64,000 nt of DNA from Nocardioides sp. YR527 (GCF_900101045.1 NZ_FNFN01000010.1:124001-188000), one strand, 5' to 3'. Numbered from the stretch's first letter, positions 27,244 through 36,121 are shown. Notes: generated by a model from the sequence alone, not told the origin. Translations and numbers: made by a program.

Positions 27244-27623
27244 GCACTGCCATGAGCAACCCCACCCACCTGTCCTACACCGCCGAGCACGAGTGGATCG
27301 AGACCCGCGGCGACGTCGCACGCGTCGGCGTCACCGCCTTCGCCACCGAGGCGCTGGGTGACATCGTCTTCGTCGAGCTGCCCGAGGTGGGCAGCACGAT
27401 CACCGGGGGAGAGAGCTGCGGCGAGCTGGAGTCGACGAAGTCCGTCAGCGACCTCTTCGCGCCCGCCGACGGCGAGATCCTCGAGATCAATGCGGCCGTC
27501 GTCGAGGATCCCGCGCTGATCAACAGCGACCCGTTCGGCGCCGGCTGGCTCTTCGAGATGCGTGTCTCCGGCGCTCCCGACCTGCTCGACGCCGCGGCCT
27601 ACGACGCTCTGATCGAGGAGTGA
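27240..27623 (+). CDS. gcvH: glycine cleavage system lipoyl carrier (H protein)
   Basis: A 127-aa H protein. The lipoylated Lys is in ESTKSVSD, and the flanking GDIVFVELPEVGS and NSDPFGAGWLFEM are family blocks. The protein carries the aminomethyl group between the P, T and L proteins. The ATG at 27240 overlaps the gcvT stop (ATGA), which favours translational coupling; an in-frame ATG at 27252 would remove four residues and is equally possible, since neither has a clear ribosome binding site. Confidence 0.95.
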
Positions 27624-27629
27624 ACTGTC

Positions 27630-29072
27630 GTGACCGCTGATCTCAGCGGGACCCAGGTCGTGGCGATTGCCCTGAGCACCTTCGACCTGTACTCGATCGG
27701 GATCGGGCCGTCGTCCTCGCACACAGTCGGTCCGATGCGGGCCGCGAAGACGTTCGTCGACGGCCTCGTCGACGACGGGCAGTTGGACGCGGTCACGCGG
27801 GTGAAGGCGGAGCTGTTCGGGTCGCTCGGCGCCACCGGCCACGGTCACGGATCGGAGGGCGCGGTGCTGCTCGGCCTCGAGGGGGAGCAGCCGGCGACCG
27901 TCGACACCCGGGCCTCGTCCGCGCGGGTGGCGGCCATCAGAGAGCGCGGGAAGCTGTCGCTGGGCGGCCATCACCTGATCCGTTTCGAGGGCGACACCGA
28001 TCTGGTGATGCATCGGCGCAAGAGCCTGCCGGGCCACCCCAACGGCATGGTGTTCACCGCCTACGACGCCTCCGGAGACGTACGCCGGGAGCGCACCTAC
28101 TACTCCGTCGGCGGCGGCTTCGTGGTCGATGAGCACGCCTCGGGCGCCGCCCGGGTCGTGCCGGACCACTCGCCGGTCCGCTTCCCCTTCACCACCGGAG
28201 CCGAGCTGCTCAGCACCTGTGAGCGCGAGGGCTTCCGGGTCTCCGACCTCATGCTCGCCAACGAGCTCACCTGGCGTACGCCTGACGAGATCCGCGCCGG
28301 TCTCCTGGAGATCTGGCGGGTGATGGCGGACTGCGTGCAGGCCGGCTGCGACCGTGACCCGGTCACTGACGGCGTACTTCCTGGTGGTCTGCGGGTCCCG
28401 CGCCGGGCGCCGCTGCTCTACCGCGACCTGTCCTCCGGGGCCGGTGCCCAGGACCCCTTCCGGGTCATGGACTGGGTCAACCTGTTCGCCCTGGCGGTGA
28501 ACGAGGAGAACGCCTCGGGCGGCCGGGTCGTCACCGCTCCCACCAACGGCGCGGCCGGCATCGTGCCCGCCGTCCTGCACTACTGGGTACGTTTCGTGGC
28601 GCCCGACGCCGGGCTGGCCGAGGCCGCGATCGAGGACGGCATCGTCCGGTTCCTGCTCACCGCGGCCGCCATCGGGATCCTGTGCAAGACGAACGCCTCG
28701 ATCTCCGGCGCCGAGGTCGGCTGCCAGGGCGAGGTCGGCTCCGCCTGCGCGATGGCCGCCGGTGCGCTGTGCGAGGTGCTGGGCGGCAGCCCGGAGCAGG
28801 TCGAGAACGCCGCCGAGGTCGGCATCGAGCACAACCTCGGCCTCACCTGCGACCCGGTCGGCGGGCTCGTACAGATCCCGTGCATCGAGCGCAACGCCAT
28901 CGCCAGCGTGAAGGCCATCAACGCCGCCCGCCTCGCCCTCAACGGCGACGGCTCCCACAAGGTCAGCCTCGACAAGGCGCTCAAGACGATGCGCGAGACC
29001 GGTGCCGACATGAAGATCAAGTACAAGGAGACCTCCCGCGGCGGCCTCGCGGTCAACGTCATCGAGTGCTGA
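27630..29072 (+). CDS. sdaA: L-serine ammonia-lyase, iron-sulfur type
   Basis: A 480-aa single-chain serine deaminase that turns L-serine into pyruvate and ammonia. The beta domain starts with FDLYSIGIGPSSSHTVGPMRAA. The alpha domain has the Cys residues that hold the [4Fe-4S] cluster (CKTNASISGAEVGCQGEVGSACAMA and GLTCDPVGGLVQIPCIERNAIASVKA). It starts with GTG six bases after gcvH, so it belongs to the glycine-riboswitch operon. This links glycine cleavage, which feeds serine synthesis, with serine removal. Confidence 0.96.
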   Translation: MTADLSGTQVVAIALSTFDLYSIGIGPSSSHTVGPMRAAKTFVDGLVDDGQLDAVTRVKAELFGSLGATGHGHGSEGAVLLGLEGEQPATVDTRASSARVAAIRERGKLSLGGHHLIRFEGDTDLVMHRRKSLPGHPNGMVFTAYDASGDVRRERTYYSVGGGFVVDEHASGAARVVPDHSPVRFPFTTGAELLSTCEREGFRVSDLMLANELTWRTPDEIRAGLLEIWRVMADCVQAGCDRDPVTDGVLPGGLRVPRRAPLLYRDLSSGAGAQDPFRVMDWVNLFALAVNEENASGGRVVTAPTNGAAGIVPAVLHYWVRFVAPDAGLAEAAIEDGIVRFLLTAAAIGILCKTNASISGAEVGCQGEVGSACAMAAGALCEVLGGSPEQVENAAEVGIEHNLGLTCDPVGGLVQIPCIERNAIASVKAINAARLALNGDGSHKVSLDKALKTMRETGADMKIKYKETSRGGLAVNVIEC

Positions 29073-29160
29073 GTGCGGCCCGATCGATAGTAGTTCTTGC
29101 TATAGGCGGTCATGTCGGGCGATGCCAGACGTCCACACTTGCGGCGTAGGCATTGATCGC

Positions 29161-29294
29161 CCCCGCTGGTCGAGCCGCGAGGCCGCCCGCGGCCGAGCGT
29201 GTCGAGAGCAACACAGTCCCATCCAGCGTGACAGGGGACTGTGTTGGTCTCGACACGCCTCCGCCTAGCGGCTCCGGCGGCTCGACCAGCGGGG
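29161..29294. repeat. 134-bp palindromic REP-type element
   Basis: The outer arms CCCCGCTGGTCGAGCC (29161-29176) and GGCTCGACCAGCGGGG (29279-29294) are exact complements. The inner arms 29198-29220 and 29235-29257, which contain the CGTGTCGAGACCAACAC family motif, pair at all but one position. It shares motifs with the elements at 7.5, 14.0 and 36.1 kb and fills the gap between sdaA and the convergent EF-G-binding-like gene. Confidence 0.85.
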
Positions 29295-29337
29295 CCACTC
29301 GACACCCAAAGAGCTGAACTCGCTCGGGGTGAGCCTG

Positions 29338-29823
29338 TCAGGCGGGCCGGAGCACCCGCGCAACGAACGAGTCCAGGTTGCCGAGCAGCCGGTCGATCTT
29401 CTGCTCCACGCTGAGGGTCTCGTGGATGACCGGGCTGTCGAGCTTGCGCTTGCCGCGCGCTTTGAGGGAGCAGTCGAGGTCGGCGCAGATATAGGTGCCG
29501 ACGGAGTTGCCGTCCTGCCCCGCACGTCCGGCGCGGGAGGCGACCAGCAGTGCGACCTCACCGACCGTGGTGCACAGCGCGCACATGGTCTTGCGCGGCC
29601 CGCGCGACTCGCGGGATGCCCGCAGGGCGACGCCGCAGAGCCGCCCGTCGTGCTCGGTGACGAGGTAGTGGTTCTGTGGGGCCTTCGGGTCCTGCCAGCC
29701 GAGGTAGTCGAGGTCCTCCCATGGCCGTTCGGCCAGGTCGGCGGGGAGGTTGAGGCGCTTGGTCGCACCCTTGGTGAGGTTGACGAACGAGGAGCGTACG
29801 TCGGTCTCGGTCAGCGGCTTCAT
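29338..29823 (-). CDS. FBP-type EF-G-binding-like zinc-finger protein
   Basis: A 161-aa protein of the type annotated as FBP (elongation factor G-binding, treble-clef zinc finger). The finger is formed by CALC (about 81-84) and CADLDC (about 113-118). The N-terminal half (VRSSFVNLTKGATKRLNLP ... DYLGWQDPKAPQNHYLV) is the conserved partner domain. Relatives bind EF-G and some give fusidic acid tolerance; whether this one does is not known. It is divergent from a TetR gene 57 nt away with a palindrome between. Confidence 0.8.
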   Translation of the reverse strand: MKPLTETDVRSSFVNLTKGATKRLNLPADLAERPWEDLDYLGWQDPKAPQNHYLVTEHDGRLCGVALRASRESRGPRKTMCALCTTVGEVALLVASRAGRAGQDGNSVGTYICADLDCSLKARGKRKLDSPVIHETLSVEQKIDRLLGNLDSFVARVLRPA

Positions 29824-29841
29824 GCCATCGATGCTAGGTTT

Positions 29842-29856
29842 CCTACAACTCGTAGG
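29842..29856. promoter_or_regulatory. candidate TetR operator
   Basis: CCTAC-AACTC-GTAGG is a perfect 5-bp inverted repeat with a 5-bp spacer in the 57-nt gap between the divergent FBP-like and TetR genes. The site would let the TetR protein control both genes. It also falls close to both starts, as expected for repression. Confidence 0.45.
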
Positions 29857-29880
29857 CAACTCGTTATCGGGAGGAATCCG

Positions 29881-30492
29881 ATGGGTCGTCCTGGACTGAA
29901 CCGGACCGACGTGATCGCGGCCGCCGCCGACCTGGCCGACGAGCTCGGCTTCGACGCCGTCACTGTCTCGGTCCTGGCTCGGCGCCTCGGCGTCAGGTCG
30001 CCCACCCTCTACTCCCACATCTCCAGCGGCACCGACCTCCGCACAGCCGTCACCGCGTACGTCCTCGACGAGCTCGCCGACGCCACGACCCAGGCGACGG
30101 CCGCGGGGGAGGGCCGCGACCTCCTCGTCGCGTACGCCAACGCCATCCGCGACTTCGCCCGCCGCTCACCCGGCCGCTACGACGCCACCACCCGCCAGCG
30201 TGTCCCGCCCGTTCCGGCGGGGGAGTCCCGGCCTGACTCCGTGGACGAGGCGATCACCGCCGGCCGCCGCAACGCCGACCTCGCTCTCGCCGTCGTCCGC
30301 AGCTACGGAGTGACCGAGGCCGACGAGACGTACGCCGTCCGGCTGATGTCCAGTCTCATCCACGGCTACATCACTCTCGAGCTCGCCGGCAGCTTCGCCC
30401 ACAGCGAGCCGGCGAGCGAGGTCACCTGGCCCGATGTCCTCGACGACCTGGACCGCACCCTCGGGCGGATGGCACTCGGCCGCGGCCACTGA
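29881..30492 (+). CDS. TetR-family regulator with WHG-type C-terminal domain
   Basis: A 203-aa regulator. The HTH (residues 8-52) reads NRTDVIAAAADLADELGFDAVTVSVLARRLGVRSPTLYSHI, and the C-terminal part (YANAIRDFARRSPGRYDATT ... LMSSLIHGYITLELAG) is of the WHG/TetR_C_33 type. ATG at 29881 with GGGAGG 7 nt upstream. Its stop codon directly abuts the stop of the convergent GlxA-type gene. The likely target is the divergent FBP gene and itself. Confidence 0.9.
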   Translation: MGRPGLNRTDVIAAAADLADELGFDAVTVSVLARRLGVRSPTLYSHISSGTDLRTAVTAYVLDELADATTQATAAGEGRDLLVAYANAIRDFARRSPGRYDATTRQRVPPVPAGESRPDSVDEAITAGRRNADLALAVVRSYGVTEADETYAVRLMSSLIHGYITLELAGSFAHSEPASEVTWPDVLDDLDRTLGRMALGRGH

Positions 30493-31440
30493 TCAGTCGG
30501 CGAGCCGGAAGGTCGTCCGGTAGGTCGTGGGTGTCACGCCGAGAGTGCGGTGGAAGTGACGGCGCAGCGTGGCTGCCGTGCCCATCCCGCAACTGGCCGC
30601 GATCTGGTCGATCGAGGCGTCGGTACGCTCGAGGAGCTCCTGGGCGCGCGAGATGCGCTGGTGGTGCAGCCAGTCCAGAGGCCCGGCCTGCAGCTCGGCC
30701 TGCATCCGCCGGGCGAGCTGGCGGGTGCTGAGGCCGGCGTGGGCTGCCAGCTCGCGGACCGTCAGGGGCTGGTCGAGTCGGGCGCGCGCCCACTCCAGCG
30801 TGGGTGCGAGACCGTCGGGAACACGGGGCTGTGCGGGTGGGGTGATGAACTGCGCCTGCCCGCCGGTGCGGTGGGCAGGGACGACGAGGTTGCGGGCGAT
30901 CCCGTTGGCCGCGGCGGCGCCGAGGTCGCTGCGTACGACGTGGACGCAGAGGTCGAGCGCGGCGGTCTTGCCGGCCGAGGTGAGCACGTCGCCCTCGTCG
31001 ACGTAGAGAACGTCCGGGCGGACGTCGACCCGCGGGTAGCGCCGGGCGAGCTCGTCGGCGTGCAGCCAATGGGTCGTCGCGATCCGCCCGTCGAGCAGCC
31101 CGGCTGCGGCCAGCACGAACGAGCCGGTGCACAGGGACGCGATCCGCGCGCCGCGCTCGTGGGCGGCGCGGAGCGCGTCGAGGAGCGCGAGGTCGGGGTT
31201 GTGGTCGAGATCGTTCGAGGACGGGACGACGACGGTGTCGACCTCGGCGATCGCGTCGTACGAGGCCGTCGGCAGGTCGGCCAGCCAGGGATGCGGTGCG
31301 CCGTCGGGGGTGCAGACGACGAGGTCGTACCACTCACCGCCGGGAGCGAGGCCGGAGTGGTCGCCGCCGAAGATCTCGGAGGCGATCGCGACCTCGTAGA
31401 GCATCGAGGAGCCGTGCAGGACGAGGGCGATGCGAGGCAT
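30493..31440 (-). CDS. GlxA-family transcriptional regulator (DJ-1/PfpI + AraC HTH)
   Basis: A 315-aa regulator. An amidase-like DJ-1/PfpI domain spans about residues 3-175 (SLCTGSFVLAAAGLLDGRIATTHWLHADELARRYPRV holds the Cys elbow), followed by two AraC HTH units (about 210-305; LTVRELAAHAGLSTRQLARRMQAEL and IDQIAASCGMGTAATLRRHFHRTLGVTPTTYR). Such proteins sense small metabolites. The short divergent gap to the saccharopine-dehydrogenase-like gene (70 nt) suggests it controls that gene. Confidence 0.93.
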   Translation of the reverse strand: MPRIALVLHGSSMLYEVAIASEIFGGDHSGLAPGGEWYDLVVCTPDGAPHPWLADLPTASYDAIAEVDTVVVPSSNDLDHNPDLALLDALRAAHERGARIASLCTGSFVLAAAGLLDGRIATTHWLHADELARRYPRVDVRPDVLYVDEGDVLTSAGKTAALDLCVHVVRSDLGAAAANGIARNLVVPAHRTGGQAQFITPPAQPRVPDGLAPTLEWARARLDQPLTVRELAAHAGLSTRQLARRMQAELQAGPLDWLHHQRISRAQELLERTDASIDQIAASCGMGTAATLRRHFHRTLGVTPTTYRTTFRLAD

Positions 31441-31510
31441 GTCGCAAAGTGTACGTAGTACGTCGTTTCAGACACTCGTTTGGCTGGGTCTCCCGCCCGA
31501 GGATGGAGCC

Positions 31511-32521
31511 ATGAACACAGATGAGCGAGTCCTGGTCTATGGCGCCACTGGTCACACCGGGCGTTTCGTTGTCGATGAGCTGGTACGCCGCGGGCTGACC
31601 CCGGTCCTCGCCGGCCGCAGCGCGGAGCGCCTCGCCGACGTCCCGTCCCGCCATGCCGCCCTGGAGAGCCGAGTCGTCGGCCTCGGCGACCCCGAGCGGC
31701 TGCGGCACGCGATCGCGGGTGTTGCCGCGGTCATAAACTGCGCCGGGCCCTTCCTCGACACCGCGCTCCCACTGGCCCGGGCCGCGGTCGAGTCCGGTGC
31801 CCACTATCTCGACGTCACCGCCGAGCAGCCGGTCGTACAGTCGCTCTATCGCGAGCTGGACGCCCCAGCCCGAGACATGGACGTCTCCGTGGTCCCGGCG
31901 ATGGCGTTCTACGGTGGCCTCGCCGACCTGCTCGTGACCGCCGTCCTCGGCGGCTCCTCGGCCGACGAGGTCGAGGTCGCCATCGGGTTGGACCGCTGGT
32001 GGCCGACCGCCGGCACCCGGATCACCGGAGCCCGCAACACCGCGACTCGTCTGGTCATCCGCGACGGCTCCCTGGTCCCGTTGCCCAGCCCCGCGCCGAC
32101 CGGCGCCTGGTCCTACCCGGAGCCGCTGGGCGAGCAGTCCGTGGTGGAGCTGCCGTTCTCCGAGGTGATCACCATCAACAACCACCTCGACATCGGTACG
32201 CTCCGCTCCTACCTCAACAGCGCTCCGCTCGCCGAGCTCCGCGACGAGGCGACACCCGAGCCGGCCGCGAGCGACGAGTCAGGACGATCGGCCCAGCGGT
32301 TCGCCGTGGACGTCCGCGTACGTCAGGGCGCCGACGTCAAGCGGATCACCGCGACCGGCCGCGACATCTACGCCGTCACCGCGCCGATCGTGGTCGAGGG
32401 CGCCGTCCGTCTCCTCGACGGCCGTCGCCGTCGCTTTGGTGCCGGGGCACCGGGGGAGATCTTCGACGCCGCCGATGTGCTCGACACGCTCGAGCGCGAC
32501 CACGAGTTTCAGGTTGGATGA
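31511..32521 (+). CDS. saccharopine dehydrogenase-like NAD(P)-binding protein
   Basis: A 336-aa oxidoreductase-like protein. The N-terminal Rossmann motif VLVYGATGHTGRFVVDEL, AGRSAERL and INCAGPFLDTALPLARAAVESGAHYLDVTAEQ are the blocks of the Sacchrp_dh_NADP family, close to trans-acting enoyl reductase-like proteins. The substrate is unknown. ATG at 31511 with a GGAG 6 nt upstream. It is divergent from the GlxA-type regulator, which may respond to its substrate. Confidence 0.87.
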   Translation: MNTDERVLVYGATGHTGRFVVDELVRRGLTPVLAGRSAERLADVPSRHAALESRVVGLGDPERLRHAIAGVAAVINCAGPFLDTALPLARAAVESGAHYLDVTAEQPVVQSLYRELDAPARDMDVSVVPAMAFYGGLADLLVTAVLGGSSADEVEVAIGLDRWWPTAGTRITGARNTATRLVIRDGSLVPLPSPAPTGAWSYPEPLGEQSVVELPFSEVITINNHLDIGTLRSYLNSAPLAELRDEATPEPAASDESGRSAQRFAVDVRVRQGADVKRITATGRDIYAVTAPIVVEGAVRLLDGRRRRFGAGAPGEIFDAADVLDTLERDHEFQVG

Positions 32522-32555
32522 ATCCCGTGGGGCGGCTCGGCCCGTAATACCTGGC

Positions 32556-33080
32556 ATGAGACGTTCGACTTCGCACGTGGCAAGAGCCGTGGTCGCGGCT
32601 GCTGCCTTCGCACTTCTCGCCGCGGGTTGTGGCAGTGGCGACGGCAGCGAGGACGGCGGTGGGGGAGCAGCGCTCGTCTCGTCGGCCGAGGTCGACGGAA
32701 CCGGCGTGCTCGCCGATGCCGACGGGCACACGCTCTACACCGCCGACGTCGAGAAGGACGGCAAGATCCACTGCGTCGACGCCTGCGCGGACTTCTGGAA
32801 GCCGGTCGTCGCGTCCGAGGCCGACGTCGACGCGGCGAACTCCGCGCTGGGTGACGAGTTCGCGATGGTGGACCGTCCCGACGGAAAGTCCCAGCTGACC
32901 CACGACGGCCTGCCGCTGTACACCTTCGCCGAGGAGGGCGCCGGGGAGCTCAAGGGTGACGGCTTCACCGATGACTTCCAGGGCACCCAGTTCGTGTGGG
33001 CGGCAGCGCGGACCGATGGGTCCTCGACCCCCTCGAAGTCGTCCACTCCGGATGACGGCGGAGGTGGCTATGGCTACTGA
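32556..33080 (+). CDS. COG4315-type lipoprotein with secreted repeats
   Basis: A 174-aa lipoprotein. Lipobox LAAGC near residue 25 and a Gly-rich linker are followed by two copies of the secreted repeat with the Y-x-F/Y/W-x-x-D motif (GHTLYTADVEKDGKIHCVDACADFWKPVV and GLPLYTFAEEGAGELKGDGF). The end is a Ser/Thr/Gly tail. The function of this family is unknown. It lies 57 nt upstream of an ECF sigma/anti-sigma pair, an arrangement common in actinobacteria, and may be part of the same regulon. Confidence 0.88.
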   Translation: MRRSTSHVARAVVAAAAFALLAAGCGSGDGSEDGGGGAALVSSAEVDGTGVLADADGHTLYTADVEKDGKIHCVDACADFWKPVVASEADVDAANSALGDEFAMVDRPDGKSQLTHDGLPLYTFAEEGAGELKGDGFTDDFQGTQFVWAAARTDGSSTPSKSSTPDDGGGGYGY

Positions 33081-33137
33081 CGGCGTACGGTTTCTTCGTA
33101 TGACTCGCCGTCGTCCGACCGGATCCTAGGACCAACG

Positions 33138-33680
33138 GTGGCCGTGTCGGACGAGTCGCTGCTGGCCGCGATGGCCAGCGGCGACCAGGACGCGGCGGCG
33201 GCCTTCGTCCGCCGCCATCAGGCTCGCGTCTACGGCCTTGCCCTCACGATCGTCCAGCAGCCCGCCCTCGCCGAGGACGTCGCCCAGGACACCTTCGTCA
33301 AGGCGTGGCGACACGCTGCCACGTACGACCCCCGACGCGGGGGTGCCTCCACCTGGCTGCTGACCATCACCCGGAACGCGGCGATCGATGCCATCCGCTA
33401 CCGCCATGACGATCCGATGGACCCGGAGCTGCTGGTGGCTCTGCTGACGGTACGAGACGAGAGCGACTCGAGCGATGACCCGGACACCAACCTCGCGCTG
33501 CGGCAGGCGCTGGCGGAGCTCCCCTCCGAGATGGCCGCTCCGATCGTGCTGATGACCTACTTCGGGCTGACCGCGCGGGAGATCGCCACCCGCGACGACA
33601 TACCGGCGGGCACGGTGAAGACCCGCGTACGCCGTGGCCTTCAGAAGCTGCGGCAACGAATGGGGGTTCGCGATGCCTGA
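33138..33680 (+). CDS. ECF RNA polymerase sigma factor
   Basis: A 180-aa group IV sigma factor. Region 2 (about 20-85) has ALTIVQQPALAEDVAQDTFVKAWRHAATYDP and STWLLTITRNAAIDAIRYR; region 4 (about 125-178) has LPSEMAAPIVLMTYFGLTAREIATRDDIPAGTVKTRVRRGLQKLR. It has the look of the SigK-like group. GTG start at 33138. The anti-sigma factor gene overlaps its 3' end by 8 nt. Confidence 0.95.
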   Translation: MAVSDESLLAAMASGDQDAAAAFVRRHQARVYGLALTIVQQPALAEDVAQDTFVKAWRHAATYDPRRGGASTWLLTITRNAAIDAIRYRHDDPMDPELLVALLTVRDESDSSDDPDTNLALRQALAELPSEMAAPIVLMTYFGLTAREIATRDDIPAGTVKTRVRRGLQKLRQRMGVRDA

Positions 33681-34347
33681 GTCAGAACGCTGCCGGGAGG
33701 TGCGAGACCTGATCCCGGAGCTGGCGATGGGGGTGGCGTCCGGCGAGTCCCGCGCTCGTGCGTTGGCACACCTCGCCGACTGCGCGAGCTGCCGACGCGA
33801 GCTCGAGGAGGTCTCGGGCACCGTCGACGCCCTGCTGCTGCTCGTGCCCGAGCGCGAGCCGCCGGCCGGGTTCGACGTCAGAGTGCTGGCGGCGCTGGAT
33901 CAGCGAGCCCCCCGGAACAGGCTCCGCACCGGCCTCCTCGTCGCGGCGGCGATGGTGCTGGTCGCGACCCTCGCCGCCGGACTCACCTGGTGGCGTGGTG
34001 CGGACGACCGCGACGTCGCCGACCAGTACCGCGACGTACTCACCACCGCCGACGGAAGCTACCTCCGCGCCGCTGACCTTCAGATCGACGGTGCTGACGC
34101 CGGAACCGTCTTCGCCTACCAAGGACGGCCCTCGTGGCTGTTCATGTCCGTCCAAGACGCCCCGAACGGCACCTACCACGTACGCCTCGTCGGCACCGAC
34201 GGCCGCGTCCAGTGGCTCGGCACGTGCACCGTCCGAGACGGCACGGGCGCCTGGGGTACGTCCGTCGACCTGCCCATCCGATCCGTCGACCGGGTCGAGA
34301 TGTTCGGCACCCGCCTCCCGACCATCGTCGCGAGTCTCCGCGGTTGA
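33673..34347 (+). CDS. membrane anti-sigma factor with zinc-binding domain
   Basis: A 224-aa protein overlapping the sigma gene. The N-terminal anti-sigma domain has the zinc-binding H-x3-C-x2-C motif (AHLADCASC, about 33-41). One membrane helix follows (GLLVAAAMVLVATLAAGLTWW, about 87-107), then an extracytoplasmic domain of about 115 residues similar to RskA-like sensor parts (NGTYHVRLVGTDGRVQWLG). It should hold the ECF factor at the membrane until a signal arrives. The ATG at 33673 is preferred to upstream starts because ribosomes can reinitiate there. Confidence 0.9.
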   Translation: MPESERCREVRDLIPELAMGVASGESRARALAHLADCASCRRELEEVSGTVDALLLLVPEREPPAGFDVRVLAALDQRAPRNRLRTGLLVAAAMVLVATLAAGLTWWRGADDRDVADQYRDVLTTADGSYLRAADLQIDGADAGTVFAYQGRPSWLFMSVQDAPNGTYHVRLVGTDGRVQWLGTCTVRDGTGAWGTSVDLPIRSVDRVEMFGTRLPTIVASLRG

Positions 34348-34404
34348 TAGGACGCTCAGAATGCGGCCCACGCCCAGGGTCGGAGTCCCACGATTCTCAC
34401 CGAG

Positions 34405-35037
34405 TCATTCCACAACGATTTCGTGGGCCGCCCGGGCTAGGGCCTCGGCGATCGTTGCGCGTACTCTCCGCACGCTCACCGATTCAGCCAGGGCCTCAAA
34501 TACTTCGTCGTGGAAGACGAAGAAGTAATGATTGAGCCGTTGGTGCCATCCACCTCGGTGATTGGCATGCACCGAATTGATGCGCTCCTCCTCGCTGATC
34601 CAGGGCGAGTTGTGAACGAGGTGGGGTCGGTACGCCTCGAGTCCCCGGCCATCCAGAGGATGGCCGTGCAGCACCTCGTCGTTCGGCCCACCGAACCGCG
34701 TGGAGTAGCAACCCTCGAAGGTGAATTCGATCAACGTGGCAGGGCTGGTGTCAGCCGGAGACACAACTGTGGCGTAACTGCCATCCCACTGCGGGTCTTC
34801 GACGGAGGCATAACAGATCAGAACTGCCTTGGACCCGTTCGACACGAGGTGCGGCAGTGGCGCTCCGGCATCCCAATCGACTCCAAGGTCCATGGGCTCC
34901 GCCCAGGGCTCGCCTCTCGCGGCAGCGAGTCGTCGTTCCGCTCGCTGAAGGGCTGTCCAAGCTTCCTGATCCGTGTAGCCCGAGGCCTCGAGCTCATCGC
35001 GCCCGGCTTCAACGGCGCGTTCCAGATCACTCGTCAC
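34405..35037 (-). CDS. conserved hypothetical protein
   Basis: A 210-aa soluble protein that I do not recognise. A helical, charged N-terminus (about 1-45) is followed by a mixed alpha/beta part with aromatic residues (SKAVLICYASVEDPQWDGSYATVV, FEGCYSTRFGGPNDEVLHGHPLDGRG, NHYFFVFHDEVFEALAESV). The last motif, where a chain end reads FVFHDEVFE, is found in many standalone actinobacterial proteins near immunity-like genes. The GTG at 35037 is chosen because the frame further upstream encodes Pro/Arg/Ser-rich nonsense. It is convergent with the anti-sigma gene. Confidence 0.7.
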   Translation of the reverse strand: MTSDLERAVEAGRDELEASGYTDQEAWTALQRAERRLAAARGEPWAEPMDLGVDWDAGAPLPHLVSNGSKAVLICYASVEDPQWDGSYATVVSPADTSPATLIEFTFEGCYSTRFGGPNDEVLHGHPLDGRGLEAYRPHLVHNSPWISEEERINSVHANHRGGWHQRLNHYFFVFHDEVFEALAESVSVRRVRATIAEALARAAHEIVVE

Positions 35038-35107
35038 CTGCGCATTGTGGCAGCCGTGCGGCTGGACCGTCCCCTCGTCCGTCCTGCCGCCTGATCTCTC
35101 GCTCCCG

Positions 35108-36001
35108 TCAGAAGGCGCACCACTTCCAAGGTCGGGGGATCTCGCCTCGTAGGCAGGCGAGTCGATGGGAGACCTCGGCCGCCGCGGCGGGGTTGGTCGC
35201 CGCCTTGTCTGCGACGTACGCGGTCCAGCGCAGTTCTTGCAGGTCTGCGAGGGTTCGAAACCAGGGCGCGTCGCGTACGTCGCAGCCGCTGTAGGCGGTG
35301 ACGAATGCCTGGTAGTCGTCGCTGCTGATGCGGCCGAAGTCTTCGCGGTCGACGGCAAGTGGGATCAGGTCCCAAGCTGGATGCCCGATCGAGACGTTGT
35401 CGAAGTCGAGGAGGATCGGAGGGCTGCCGTCAGGGACGATCAGGTTGCCCTGCCATGCGTCACCATGCACGACATAGCGGGCTTGGAGTAGGTCGGTCGC
35501 TGCCATGTCCGCGGCTGTTTGGGCGAGGCGGTCTCGGAGCCAGTCGCGGTCGTCGATGGACAGCGTTCCGGCCGACGCAATGCGCTGGGCGATGTGAGCG
35601 ACCACGTCGAGTCTCGGCAGGTCGAAGCTGGTTGGTGCCGGAAGGTCGTGGAGTCTACGAAGCACTGCCCCCAGCTCGGAAGGCGTGGCGTGGCGATGCG
35701 CCGGGATGGGTGCCCACCAGGTCACCGGGCGACCCCCAACAACGACCATGTCCAATCCAGCGATCGGAAGATTCACCTCGATTCCATGGGCGGACATCCA
35801 GGCGGCGACCTTCACCTGCCGCTCGGCCTCTCGTACGGTTCCTGGTCGGCCGACGCGGGCCACGACCCCCGCCTTCGAGAGCAGGTAGACGGCGTTGGTG
35901 CCGTTCCGCAGCAGGCGAGCGTCAGCTGGGTCCAACCCCAGTTGTGATGCAGCGCGGTGCACAACATCGAGCTCGTCGCTGCTTGTCGGCGCTGCTGTCA
36001 T
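35108..36001 (-). CDS. aminoglycoside phosphotransferase (APH)-family kinase-like protein
   Basis: A 297-aa APH-family protein. YVVHGDAWQGNLIV (about 186-199) is the catalytic loop with Asp and Asn, and PPILLDFDNVSIGHPAWDLIP carries the metal-binding DFD. The N-lobe has NAVYLLSKAGVVARVGRPG. Members phosphorylate antibiotics or small metabolites; nothing here identifies the substrate. ATG at 36001 with GAGGAGG upstream. The next upstream segment is a REP-type repeat, so the longer open frame there is not coding. Confidence 0.87.
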   Translation of the reverse strand: MTAAPTSSDELDVVHRAASQLGLDPADARLLRNGTNAVYLLSKAGVVARVGRPGTVREAERQVKVAAWMSAHGIEVNLPIAGLDMVVVGGRPVTWWAPIPAHRHATPSELGAVLRRLHDLPAPTSFDLPRLDVVAHIAQRIASAGTLSIDDRDWLRDRLAQTAADMAATDLLQARYVVHGDAWQGNLIVPDGSPPILLDFDNVSIGHPAWDLIPLAVDREDFGRISSDDYQAFVTAYSGCDVRDAPWFRTLADLQELRWTAYVADKAATNPAAAAEVSHRLACLRGEIPRPWKWCAF

Positions 36002-36076
36002 CGGGCCCTCCTCGTAGGTCCGTATGGTGCACCAGCATCGCCTGCCCAGTACGTCGGCAGGCTTGAACGCTGCGTA

Positions 36077-36121
36077 CCGCTGGTCGAGCCGCGAGCGCAG
36101 CGATCGTGTCGAGACCAACAC
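36077..36121. repeat. half REP-type element
   Basis: CCGCTGGTCGAGCCGCGAGC is followed by the family motif CGTGTCGAGACCAACAC (36105-36121). It matches one arm of the elements at 14.0 and 29.2 kb; the opposing arm is not present nearby. Confidence 0.75.

Noticed and set aside
35108..36121. Longer version of the APH-like gene starting at 36121
   Set aside because: The added 40 codons read through a dispersed repeat; a strong ribosome site precedes the ATG at 36001.
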